A DNA stretch of 64,000 bases from a candidate division WOR-3 bacterium (GCA_013177935.1 JABLXZ010000002.1:62001-126000); one strand, 5' to 3'. Positions 54,416-61,644 are shown, counted from the stretch's first letter. Program-made: numbers and translations. The notes: generated from the letters alone by a model not told the origin.

Positions 54416-54787
54416 TTGGGGACAAAACCTTACAACAAAATTTATCCGAGTTATATTAAATTCGCCACGGGGCTAAATTCCTTCCATCGTATGATGATTT
54501 TAAAATAAAGCCTGTACTTGCCATTAACCCATTTCCGCATAGAATACAATTGTGCGATGTAATGAAATCGTAAAGCGGTTGCGGGCGCTTGCCAATTCGA
54601 AAGGCCCAAAAACTCACCGCCGGCATTTTAACGCCTGGCAATAATCTAACCGCTATTTAACCCATTCCCGAATACACCAGGTTATCCAATTCGGGTTGGA
54701 ATTTTCCCGTTTTGTTTTGACTTTACAAAGGCGGGTTTTAGGATTATAGTTATTTCTGTAAGTAATAATTTTTTATAAATTACGGAA
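54416..54787. other. Intergenic region with truncated alkD 5' copy
   Basis: 372 nt with no complete gene. 54518-54602 is a copy of the alkD promoter and first codons (see the separate entry). The rest is AT-rich; TTGACT (54717-54722) with TAGGAT (54739-54744) is a weak promoter, and TATAAA (54774-54779) lies 8 nt before the AbiEi ATG. Confidence 0.5.
54518..54644 (+). pseudogene. Remnant of alkD promoter and 5' end (repeat copy 1)
   Basis: TTGCCA (54518-54523), 16 nt, TAGAAT (54540-54545), 6 nt, GTG (54552). The GTG opens a 30-codon frame that shares RCNEIVKRLRALAN with the alkD-like gene, diverges at about codon 16 and stops at 54644. Copies 2 and 3 are at 60367 and 61611. Confidence 0.75.
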
Positions 54788-55423
54788 ATGAAGTATTCAG
54801 AGTTTAAGGATGCGGTAAGAGGTTTTCCGCTCATCACTTCAACCATTATCGATAACCTCAGCCGCAAAGCCCCAATTTTACGGGTCCAGTTAAGTGGCTG
54901 GCGGGAAAAGGGGTTAATCATCAGGCTAAAGCGGGGAATTTACATCCTGAATGCCGGCGATAGAAAGATTGAGCCCTCAAGAGTATTTCTCGCTAATGCC
55001 CTGTATTCACCTTCTTATGTGAGCACAACCTACGCTTTGGGCTTTTACGACTTAATTCCGGAAAAGGTCGCGGATGTAACTTCGGTTACGACCAAAAAGA
55101 CCGCGAAATTTATTAACCCCCTTGGCACCTTTGTCTATCAGCATCTGAAGCCCGAACTTTTCTTTGGCTTTACCGAAGTAAAGGATGAAAACCGCTTCCC
55201 GGTTTTTATTGCCGAGCCCGAGAAGGCGCTGCTTGACCTTATCTACCTGAACCTTGAGGATTTCAAGGGCAAAGAACCGGACTTTTTTAGTCTGTCCTAT
55301 CGGTTGCAAAACCTGAGCATCCTGAAAAAGAGCAAACTCGTCGCTTATGCCCGACGGTTTGAAAATCAATCGGTTATGGATGTATTAAAAAATTTTTTAA
55401 TTTTTCTGAAGAAAGGGGGTTAG
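54788..55423 (+). CDS. AbiEi-type antitoxin of a type IV toxin-antitoxin system
   Basis: 211 residues. The N-terminal winged helix (residues 1-60) with FKDAVRGFPLITSTIID, LRVQLSGWREKGLIIRLKRGIYIL is typical of AbiEi. The central STTYALGFYDLIPE and TTKKTAKFINPLGTFVYQHLKPELFFGF match the family. FIAEPEKALLDLIYLNL is the usual late motif. AbiEi represses its own operon and counters the toxin. The toxin gene follows after 4 nt. Upstream, TATAAA ends 8 nt before the ATG, so it may be leaderless; no Shine-Dalgarno is seen. GC content is nearer the core than in the genes before it. Confidence 0.88.
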   Translation: MKYSEFKDAVRGFPLITSTIIDNLSRKAPILRVQLSGWREKGLIIRLKRGIYILNAGDRKIEPSRVFLANALYSPSYVSTTYALGFYDLIPEKVADVTSVTTKKTAKFINPLGTFVYQHLKPELFFGFTEVKDENRFPVFIAEPEKALLDLIYLNLEDFKGKEPDFFSLSYRLQNLSILKKSKLVAYARRFENQSVMDVLKNFLIFLKKGG

Positions 55424-55427
55424 CCCG

Positions 55428-56222
55428 ATGCTGGAGGTAATTGAGAAAAGCATTGCCGGTATTGCCCGCCGGGAGGAAAAGGTTCATATCACCAGGGAGT
55501 TTTTACAGTTGCTTGTGTTAAAGATTCTTGATGACAAAGGGTATTTTAAAAACCTCGCCTTTGTCGGCGGGACCGCGCTCCGAGTGTTATATGGTTTGCG
55601 CCGGTTTTCCGAAGACCTTGACTTCTCCCTCATCGCTAAAAAGGACTATGATTTTGATAACCTGTTAGAAAAGGTTGCTTACGAATTGACGAAGGCGGGA
55701 TTTTCCTTAGATATTAAGAGTAGTACCGAAGGCGCGGTGCATTCGGCGCTGTTAAAATTTAAAGACATTCTCTTTCTTTTGGGGTTAGCCCACCAGAAGG
55801 GACAAAAACTTTCTATTAAACTGGAAATCGATTCCAACCCGCCCCGCGGCTGGCAAACAGAACTGTCCCTGGTGAACAAACATTTTGTTTTCACCGTTAA
55901 CCATTTTGACATCCCTTCGCTTTATGCCACCAAACTCCATGCCTGCTTTTTTAGAAAATATATCAAGGGCAGGGACTTTTATGACCTAATCTGGTATCTG
56001 GGCAAAAAGGTGTTACCCAATTTTGAACTCCTCAACAATGCGATTGAGCAGACCGAACACAAAAGGATAAATTTAAATAAAGAAGACTTCAATGACTTTT
56101 TAAGGGCAAGGCTGGCACGGGTTGATTTTGCCAGGGTCAAAAAAGATGTCGAAAGATTTATTGAGGATAAGAATGAACTCAAACTTCTTAACAAGGATTT
56201 GATATTAAAACTTATCGGCTGA
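55428..56222 (+). CDS. AbiEii/AbiGii-type nucleotidyltransferase toxin
   Basis: 264 residues. The nucleotidyltransferase core has FVGGTALRVLYGLRRFSEDLDFSL: GG (47-48) and the metal-binding SEDLDF (61-66, Asp63 and Asp65). The later IKLEIDSNPPRGWQ and LHACFFRKYIKGRDFYDLIWYL complete the pattern. AbiEii toxins transfer nucleotides to tRNA acceptor stems or other RNA and halt growth. The ATG lies 4 nt after the AbiEi stop with GGGGG some 12 nt upstream; the two form one operon. All catalytic residues are intact. Confidence 0.88.
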   Translation: MLEVIEKSIAGIARREEKVHITREFLQLLVLKILDDKGYFKNLAFVGGTALRVLYGLRRFSEDLDFSLIAKKDYDFDNLLEKVAYELTKAGFSLDIKSSTEGAVHSALLKFKDILFLLGLAHQKGQKLSIKLEIDSNPPRGWQTELSLVNKHFVFTVNHFDIPSLYATKLHACFFRKYIKGRDFYDLIWYLGKKVLPNFELLNNAIEQTEHKRINLNKEDFNDFLRARLARVDFARVKKDVERFIEDKNELKLLNKDLILKLIG

Positions 56223-56273
56223 AGACCAGCGCTTGCAACATTGCTGAGTAAAATTAGTGCTCCCGGCATAAAC

Positions 56274-56301
56274 TTGACAGAAAAATAACCCGGGTTAAAT
56301 T
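56274..56301 (+). promoter_or_regulatory. Promoter of the MTase-MjaI operon
   Basis: TTGACA (56274-56279), 16 nt, TAAATT (56296-56301), about 58 nt before the ATG at 56360, which has AAGGTGAT. This gene is leadered. Confidence 0.65.
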
Positions 56302-56359
56302 AAGTTGATTGAATTGGCAAACCGGCGGCTTTGAGTATGCCAAACTCTTAAGGTGATGT

Positions 56360-57661
56360 ATGAAGACCTGGCACCGGATAATCATCGGTGATGCGCGATG
56401 GATGAAGGAGGTTGAAGATGAATCAATTCATCTTATCGTTACCTCGCCCCCATACTGGCAATTAAAGGATTATGGCAATGGCAAGCAGATAGGGTTCAAT
56501 GACAGTTATGAGGATTATATCAATAACCTCAATCTGGTCTGGAATGAGTGCCATCGGGTATTACACAAAGGCTGCCGATTGTGTATTAACATTGGCGACC
56601 AGTTCGCCCGTTCGGTCTATTACGGCAGATACAAAGTCATTCCCATAAGAACCGAAATCATCAAGTTCTGCGAGAGCGCCGGGTTTGATTATATGGGAGC
56701 AATCATCTGGCAGAAGGTGACCACCTGCCACACAACCGGCGGCGCAACGGTGATGGGCTCTTATCCGTATCCCAGAAATGGCATCATTAAACTGGATTAT
56801 GAGTTCATCCTGATTTTTAAAAAATACGGCAATCCGCCCAGAGTCAGCAAGGAGATAAAGGAAATGTCAAAGTTGACTGAAGAGGAATGGAGCCGCTATT
56901 TTACCGGGCACTGGAAATTTTCCGGCGAAAGGCAGGACAAACACCTCGCGATGTTCCCCGAAGAGTTGCCCAAGCGGCTCATTAAGATGTTCAGTTTTGT
57001 TGGCGATACGGTTCTTGACCCTTTTCTTGGCAGCGGGACGACATCTTTAGCCGCCAAAAATCTCAACAGAAATTCCATCGGCTACGAGATAAATGAGGAG
57101 TTCCTGCCGATAATAAAAGAAAAACTGGGCATAACGCAGAGGGCAATGTTTCCGGATGCAACCTTTGAAATTATCAAACAGGATGAACCAAATATAGATT
57201 TCAAAGAGGAGATTAAAAAGTTGCCTTACATCTTCAAGGACCCTATAAGATTTGATAAGAAGATTGACCCGAAAAAATTAAGGTTCGGTTCAAGGATTGA
57301 TAACACCACTCCTGAGCGCGAAACCTATTATACGGTAAAAGAAATAGTTTCGCCCGAGATATTGGTTTTAAACAACGGATTAAAAATCCAACTCCTTGGT
57401 GTGAAGGAGAAACCGGGTAAAAATGGTGCGGCGATTCAATATATAAGAGAAAAGACAAAAGGGCAAAAGGTTTTTATGAAATTTGACGAAGTAAAGCACG
57501 ACCAGAATAATAACTTACTTTGTTATCTCTATTTGCAGAATAAGACCTTCTTAAATGCCCATTTGATTAAAAAGGGTCTGGTTGATGTGGATACGACAAT
57601 TAATTATAAATACCGGACAAAATTCTTAACTCTTCAGAAAGGGTTAAAGAACACAATATGA
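56360..57661 (+). CDS. DNA methyltransferase with C-terminal SNase-like domain
   Basis: 433 residues. Residues 1-260 are a DNA methyltransferase with the catalytic TSPPYW (28-33) before the SAM-binding LDPFLGSGTTSLAA (219-232). The SPPY form is seen in N4-cytosine and some N6-adenine enzymes; with the MjaI-type endonuclease next door, CTAG N4-cytosine methylation is likely. Residues about 322-430 (LKIQLLGVKEKPGKNGAAIQ, NNLLCYLYLQNKTFLNAHLI) resemble the staphylococcal-nuclease fold. However, residues expected for catalysis appear absent: 'LLGVKEKP' replaces the Asp-Thr-Pro-Glu segment and no Arg precedes the LCYLYL strand. That domain may bind nucleic acid rather than cut. It overlaps the endonuclease start by 4 nt. 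Confidence 0.8.
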   Translation: MKTWHRIIIGDARWMKEVEDESIHLIVTSPPYWQLKDYGNGKQIGFNDSYEDYINNLNLVWNECHRVLHKGCRLCINIGDQFARSVYYGRYKVIPIRTEIIKFCESAGFDYMGAIIWQKVTTCHTTGGATVMGSYPYPRNGIIKLDYEFILIFKKYGNPPRVSKEIKEMSKLTEEEWSRYFTGHWKFSGERQDKHLAMFPEELPKRLIKMFSFVGDTVLDPFLGSGTTSLAAKNLNRNSIGYEINEEFLPIIKEKLGITQRAMFPDATFEIIKQDEPNIDFKEEIKKLPYIFKDPIRFDKKIDPKKLRFGSRIDNTTPERETYYTVKEIVSPEILVLNNGLKIQLLGVKEKPGKNGAAIQYIREKTKGQKVFMKFDEVKHDQNNNLLCYLYLQNKTFLNAHLIKKGLVDVDTTINYKYRTKFLTLQKGLKNTI

Positions 57662-58242
57662 AGGTCAGAATCACGGTTGAAGAGATAAGAAAATATCTTG
57701 ATATAGAAACGCCCGAATTCCCTAAGTATGTCGCACCACTTATCAATTTAGCCAATCAGTATGCCCAGGGAACGCGGCCGAAAGTTGTCGGGCAGATGAG
57801 TGAACTTATCCAGGAGTTTGAAGGGAAGACACTTTCCGAGTGGGAACAGTGGTATTTAGAGAAAAAACCCGATGCAATCAGAAATGCTACAGAAAAGATA
57901 TTACAGAAATTGAGGGAAATCAAAAACTCACTTGACCGGATTGACCGAACAATGGTTGAACGCTGGGTCCGCGATTTGGTAATTGTTAAAACTTTTGCCG
58001 GATTAAGGTTTCAGGAGGCGATACTAAAAAAGGGCGCGGAGTTAAAAGGAACAGATTACCGGTTGGCAGAGCCGGAAGAGGAATCAAAAGGGATTGATGG
58101 TTACATTGGCGATGTGCCTGTATCAATAAAACCCGACACCTATGATGTTAAAGCATCATTACCCGAACACATTGGCATCAAAATCATCTATTACAAAAAG
58201 ATTGATGATGGGATTGAGGTAGATTATGGAGAAATTCTATAA
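57658..58242 (+). CDS. MjaI-family type II restriction endonuclease (predicted CTAG)
   Basis: 194 residues. LINLANQYAQGTRPKVVGQ and SELIQEFEGKTLSEWEQWY are typical of the MjaI endonuclease family. A later GIDGYIGDVPVSIKPDTY with its Asp and Lys may be the active site. MjaI cuts CTAG. The start overlaps the methyltransferase stop as ATGA, giving a translationally coupled R-M pair. The last 14 codons (KIDDGIEVDYGEIL) are duplicated 402 bp downstream as part of the 294-bp repeat, without the rest of the gene. Confidence 0.75.
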   Translation: MKVRITVEEIRKYLDIETPEFPKYVAPLINLANQYAQGTRPKVVGQMSELIQEFEGKTLSEWEQWYLEKKPDAIRNATEKILQKLREIKNSLDRIDRTMVERWVRDLVIVKTFAGLRFQEAILKKGAELKGTDYRLAEPEEESKGIDGYIGDVPVSIKPDTYDVKASLPEHIGIKIIYYKKIDDGIEVDYGEIL

Positions 58243-58491
58243 TGAGTCGCTGCCTAACAGCGGATAAAAAATTTTCAAAATGCATGAAAGGAGGTGATAA
58301 ACATGGCAAGTTGTCCGGGGAAAAGGGATAATCATACCTGTTCTAGTACGCTCTACAGGTGCAAGAAATGCGGGAATATTGGATGTGACCAGGGTAAACC
58401 GGGCAAGTGCACAAACCAGGGTTTTAGCTCGGGGAAGTGCTTAAAATGTGGCTCAACGGGTCAAAAGGAATTGTTCCGTTAAGCGCATTTA
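58198..58491 (+). repeat. 294-bp direct repeat, copy 1
   Basis: Identical by eye to 58600-58893 (offset 402). It spans the last 14 codons of the MjaI-type gene, the GCCTAAC half site (58252) and the whole zinc-ribbon gene. The 108 bp between the copies holds the second promoter module. Confidence 0.95.
58303..58482 (+). CDS. Small cysteine-rich zinc-ribbon protein (copy 1)
   Basis: 59 residues from the ATG at 58303, where AAAGGAGGTGAT, an almost perfect anti-Shine-Dalgarno complement, lies 4 nt upstream; a GTG 9 nt before it overlaps the Shine-Dalgarno and is not the start. Cysteines are arranged C-x8-C (CPGKRDNHTC), then CKKCGNIGC, GKC and GKCLKCGS: a zinc-ribbon-like fold with seven to nine cysteines. 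No signal peptide. An identical gene follows 402 bp later. I do not know the function. Small zinc ribbons next to R-M genes can be regulators, but nothing here proves it. Confidence 0.7.
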   Translation: MASCPGKRDNHTCSSTLYRCKKCGNIGCDQGKPGKCTNQGFSSGKCLKCGSTGQKELFR

Positions 58492-58510
58492 AGGATGGCT
58501 TTGTTCCCCC

Positions 58511-58599
58511 AATACTCTTGCTTGACTTTTTAAAATGTGAGGTATACTAAGAACAGTGGAATGATATCAGCATCATCAGTAAAAGAACAAAAATTCCTT
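58511..58599 (+). repeat. Promoter-bearing repeat module (copy 2)
   Basis: AATACTCTTGC, TTGACT (58522-58527), 15 nt, TATACT (58543-58548), then AATGATATCAGCATCATCAG and TAAAAGAACAAAAATTCCTT. It ends exactly where the second 294-bp repeat begins (58600), which marks a recombination joint. Confidence 0.65.
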
Positions 58600-58893
58600 A
58601 AGATTGATGATGGGATTGAGGTAGATTATGGAGAAATTCTATAATGAGTCGCTGCCTAACAGCGGATAAAAAATTTTCAAAATGCATGAAAGGAGGTGAT
58701 AAACATGGCAAGTTGTCCGGGGAAAAGGGATAATCATACCTGTTCTAGTACGCTCTACAGGTGCAAGAAATGCGGGAATATTGGATGTGACCAGGGTAAA
58801 CCGGGCAAGTGCACAAACCAGGGTTTTAGCTCGGGGAAGTGCTTAAAATGTGGCTCAACGGGTCAAAAGGAATTGTTCCGTTAAGCGCATTTA
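58600..58893 (+). repeat. 294-bp direct repeat, copy 2
   Basis: Exact copy of 58198-58491. It carries an orphan 3' end of the endonuclease gene and the second zinc-ribbon gene. Downstream sequence then diverges (CGGCTGTATTGTG) before the third promoter module starts at 58912. Confidence 0.95.
58705..58884 (+). CDS. Small cysteine-rich zinc-ribbon protein (copy 2)
   Basis: Identical in nucleotides to the gene at 58303, including its strong Shine-Dalgarno. It may be expressed from the promoter at 58522. Perfect identity means a recent duplication, or gene conversion. Confidence 0.7.
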   Translation: MASCPGKRDNHTCSSTLYRCKKCGNIGCDQGKPGKCTNQGFSSGKCLKCGSTGQKELFR

Positions 58894-58911
58894 CGGCTGT
58901 ATTGTGTCCTT

Positions 58912-58939
58912 AATACTCTTGCTTGACTTTTTAAAATGT
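58912..58939 (+). repeat. Promoter-bearing repeat module, truncated (copy 3)
   Basis: AATACTCTTGCTTGACTTTTTAAAATGT is shared with copy 2 and then the sequence leaves the repeat. TTGACT (58923-58928), 15 nt, TATAAT (58944-58949) would still act as a promoter, but it lies inside the first codons of the following ORF. Confidence 0.6.
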
Positions 58940-60222
58940 TAGATATAATAAAAAATGTAACCAATCCTACTGCTCACCTTTCTCATCTCACTATTAAGGA
59001 TTATATACTCTGGTTTACAAAACATGGTTCTATCGAGTCTGAATTTTATGGTAGAGAAAATTATAGCAATAAGATTGTGTATCTCAAATCGTTTGACACC
59101 GAACGAATTAAACCAGAACTGAAAATTGGGAATGAAGTATATACTAATGATTATTATGAAAAAATTCCTTTTGGGCACGTCTTTCCCCCAGAGTGTTATA
59201 AGCAACATGACTTGACAGGAAAACAAGCAGACCTGCAAGATCAAGGAAAAGATGTTGACAAAATAGACTTAATCTGCAAAAGGGTATATCTATCAAACGA
59301 AACCGGCAAGCAAAAACCTGATGTTCCATTTCAAATAGTATTTTATATTGAAGGAGACGAGGCAAAAAGATCTTATAACAAAATGCTCATTCCAAAAGGA
59401 AGGGTGGCAAAACTACATTATGACCAATACACAGTAGAAAGCAGATATGGTCTATGGGCATGTAAGGATTTTATTCCTGTTGTAAACATAACAAGTTGGA
59501 TTGAAACACGCGGGATTAAGTCCCGATTTCATGCATTTATAAATTGTGATAAATTTGAACTTACAGCCAATAGAAGCACTATTGATAATACCCCTTCTGA
59601 CATTATTTCCAGTGTAAAAGAACGCACAAAAGAGATATACAGAGAAATTATCCAAAAATCAGATGAATATAAAGAAATTGAAAGGTTGATAGAGGAAGAA
59701 GAGAAACAACGGCAATTAGAGGAAGATAAGAAAGAATTTGCAAAAAGGATTAAAAATTTAAGTAAACTTAAGAAATGCGTCTATAAAAATATAACGTTAT
59801 TTGAACCAAAGACAGAAGCAGAGGTATATGGACTTATTATGAGGTTAATGGCAGTGAACCCTGACTTATTTGACTTTGAAATATTAGATTATCGGACCGA
59901 TAAGGGAATTGATTTTTTAGTAAGGAAGAAGAGCGACCCTCCAGAACTTCCAAGTTATAAATATGTAGAATTGAAACATATTTTAAGGGGGTCTTTCAAT
60001 CACTGCTTTATGTACCTTCATAAAGTAATATGTTTTAAGATTGAAGATGGGCTTAACCGAGTTAAGGGGATTGATGGCATTCGCATCATAACCTCATCTA
60101 CAGATAGAGGTGAAACAAAGTTCTATTTAACGCCAGAATCACCTTCTCCCGACCAAGATAATATTGAAATTATCGTTTTAGAGACATTTCTTAGGGAAAA
60201 GCTAAAGTTAGAATTTACATAA
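58936..60222 (+). CDS. 5'-truncated Hsp90/MORC-like ATPase with C-terminal PD-(D/E)XK domain
   Basis: 428 residues in an open frame from an ATG at 58936 that overlaps the promoter repeat and has no Shine-Dalgarno, so the true N-terminus is uncertain. LWACKDFIPVVNITSWIETRGIKSRFHAFINCDKFELTANRSTI is typical of the middle domain of Hsp90-like ATPases (sacsin/MORC-type), which should follow a ~250-residue ATP-binding domain that is missing. A coiled coil rich in Glu and Lys follows (about 235-285). The C-terminal PD-(D/E)XK-like motif is D326 (GIDFLV) with E345-L-K347 (YVELKH). Likely a defence ATPase-nuclease that lost its 5' half by recombination at the repeat. Whether the residual protein is made is unknown. 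Confidence 0.55.
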   Translation: MLDIIKNVTNPTAHLSHLTIKDYILWFTKHGSIESEFYGRENYSNKIVYLKSFDTERIKPELKIGNEVYTNDYYEKIPFGHVFPPECYKQHDLTGKQADLQDQGKDVDKIDLICKRVYLSNETGKQKPDVPFQIVFYIEGDEAKRSYNKMLIPKGRVAKLHYDQYTVESRYGLWACKDFIPVVNITSWIETRGIKSRFHAFINCDKFELTANRSTIDNTPSDIISSVKERTKEIYREIIQKSDEYKEIERLIEEEEKQRQLEEDKKEFAKRIKNLSKLKKCVYKNITLFEPKTEAEVYGLIMRLMAVNPDLFDFEILDYRTDKGIDFLVRKKSDPPELPSYKYVELKHILRGSFNHCFMYLHKVICFKIEDGLNRVKGIDGIRIITSSTDRGETKFYLTPESPSPDQDNIEIIVLETFLREKLKLEFT

Positions 60223-60251
60223 GAATGAAAAACTCATTGTATCGTTTGAAT

Positions 60252-60258
60252 GCCTAAC
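60252..60258 (+). other. attC R''-like half site
   Basis: GCCTAACGGCGTATAAAAC follows the ATPase-nuclease gene; the same GCCTAACAGCGGATAAAA follows the MjaI-type gene (58252) and its repeat (58654). No matching GTTAGGC lies within about 150 nt downstream. Confidence 0.3.
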
Positions 60259-60366
60259 GGCGTATAAAACAGCATAAAAAGGTTGTGCTTACGGCACATT
60301 CCCAAATATTTGCTTCGCATAACATTGATTTTACAAAAAATTCGCCTAAATAGCCCCTGCCTGCAC

Positions 60367-60394
60367 TTGACATTAACCCATTGACAGGCATCCT
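60367..60394 (+). promoter_or_regulatory. Leaderless-type promoter, alkD 5' repeat copy 2
   Basis: TTGACA (60367-60372), 16 nt, CATCCT (60389-60394), 6 nt, GTG (60401). Nearly the same sequence as at 61611, from the -35 through some 170 nt of coding sequence. Confidence 0.65.
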
Positions 60395-60400
60395 GGAATA

Positions 60401-61549
60401 GTGCGGTGTGATGAAATCGTAAAGCGGTTGCGGTCGCTTGCCAATCCTCGAGCGGTTGCCGGAATGGCACGATTCGGGATTAATACGAAGCGGGCTTACG
60501 GGGTGTCAATCCCCGATTTAAGAAGACTCGCGAAGGAAATCGGCAGGGACCATAAACTGGCGCAGAACAATATTATGAAGAAATTAATGGTCACTATTTT
60601 GGTTGTTTCAACAGTCCTGATGTCAGGATGTATAAATCTACCTTCCACTAACCGAAACTACACGCAGGATATGCGCGATTTTATCCAGAATATTAGTACC
60701 TATGCAAAGGGAATAAAACCTAACTTCATTGTCATTCCCCAGAATGGGCAAGAACTGATAACTGAAAACGGAGAACCAACCGGACCGCCAGCAACGAATT
60801 ATCTTAATGCTATTGATGGTTTGGCGCGGGAGGATTTGTTCTACGGATACGATGAAGATAATGTGGCAACACCCCAGCCGGAACGAAACTATATGATACC
60901 CTTTATTGATATTGCCAAGAATAACGGTAAAAGGGTTTTAGTCGTTGACTATTGTTGGACTCAATCGTTTGTGGACGACTCCTATAATCAGAACGCAGTT
61001 AGAGGCTACATATCATTCGCGGCAGAACATAGGGAACTGGATAACATTCCGTCGTACCCGACGACTCCCTACAATGCCAATCTTGACAATATTACTTCGC
61101 TAGCCGAAGCGAAGAACTTTTTGTATTTGATTAACCCCGGCTCTTATCCTACAAAGGCAGCATTTCTAAGTGCAATCCAGAACACAGATTATGATGTTGT
61201 CATTATCGACCTCTTCTACGGCACCGAGCAACTAAATCCTGGCGACATCGCATCATTGAAGGTTAAGGTTAATGGCGGTGTTCGTCTGGTAATTGCTTAT
61301 ATGAGTATTGGCGAAGCAGAAGATTACAGATATTATTGGGAGGCAGAATGGGAAACACACCAACCTGCCTGGTTGGTAGAGGAAAATCCGGATTGGCCTG
61401 GCAACTATAAAGTCCGGTACTGGGATAAGAATTGGCAGAGCATCATCTATGGAAACGATAATTCCTATCTAAAAAAGATTCTTGATGCAGGATTTGACGG
61501 CGTGTATCTCGATATTGTCGATGCATTTGAATACTTTGAAGGTCAATAA
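60401..61549 (+). CDS. GH114/TM1410-like lipoprotein, in-frame fused to the first ~56 residues of the alkD-like protein
   Basis: 382 residues from the GTG at 60401. Residues 1-56 (MRCDEIVKRLRSLANPRAVA ... HKLAQ) are near-identical to the alkD-like protein at 61645, then the sequence changes to MKKLMVTILVVSTVLMSGC, a signal peptide with an ideal lipobox (LMSGC), at M59 (ATG at 60575). That internal start has no clear Shine-Dalgarno. The rest matches TM1410-type/GH114 (polygalactosaminidase-like) proteins: VVIIDLFYGTEQLNPGDI, LVIAYMSIGEAEDYRYYW and GFDGVYLDIVDAFEYF. Since a signal peptide cannot work from residue 59, the lipoprotein is probably translated from 60575; the fusion may be an accident of recombination that gave the gene a promoter. 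Confidence 0.7.
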   Translation: MRCDEIVKRLRSLANPRAVAGMARFGINTKRAYGVSIPDLRRLAKEIGRDHKLAQNNIMKKLMVTILVVSTVLMSGCINLPSTNRNYTQDMRDFIQNISTYAKGIKPNFIVIPQNGQELITENGEPTGPPATNYLNAIDGLAREDLFYGYDEDNVATPQPERNYMIPFIDIAKNNGKRVLVVDYCWTQSFVDDSYNQNAVRGYISFAAEHRELDNIPSYPTTPYNANLDNITSLAEAKNFLYLINPGSYPTKAAFLSAIQNTDYDVVIIDLFYGTEQLNPGDIASLKVKVNGGVRLVIAYMSIGEAEDYRYYWEAEWETHQPAWLVEENPDWPGNYKVRYWDKNWQSIIYGNDNSYLKKILDAGFDGVYLDIVDAFEYFEGQ

Positions 61550-61610
61550 TCATGCTGTGGCAAGAAAGCCATTCCAAAATGAATGGCGCCTTTATGGCAC
61601 CCACCTCTAC

Positions 61611-61638
61611 TTGACATTAACCCATTGACAGGTATCCT
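61611..61638 (+). promoter_or_regulatory. Leaderless-type promoter of the alkD-like gene (repeat copy 3)
   Basis: TTGACA (61611-61616), 16 nt, TATCCT (61633-61638), 6 nt, GTG (61645). A hairpin GCCATTC-CAAAAT-GAATGGC (61568-61587) just upstream may end the preceding transcript. Confidence 0.7.
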
Positions 61639-61644
61639 GCAATA

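Noticed and set aside
58936-58957. ATG at 58955 as leaderless start for the truncated ATPase gene
   Set aside because: It sits 5 nt past the TATAAT but is out of frame and runs straight into a TAA stop.
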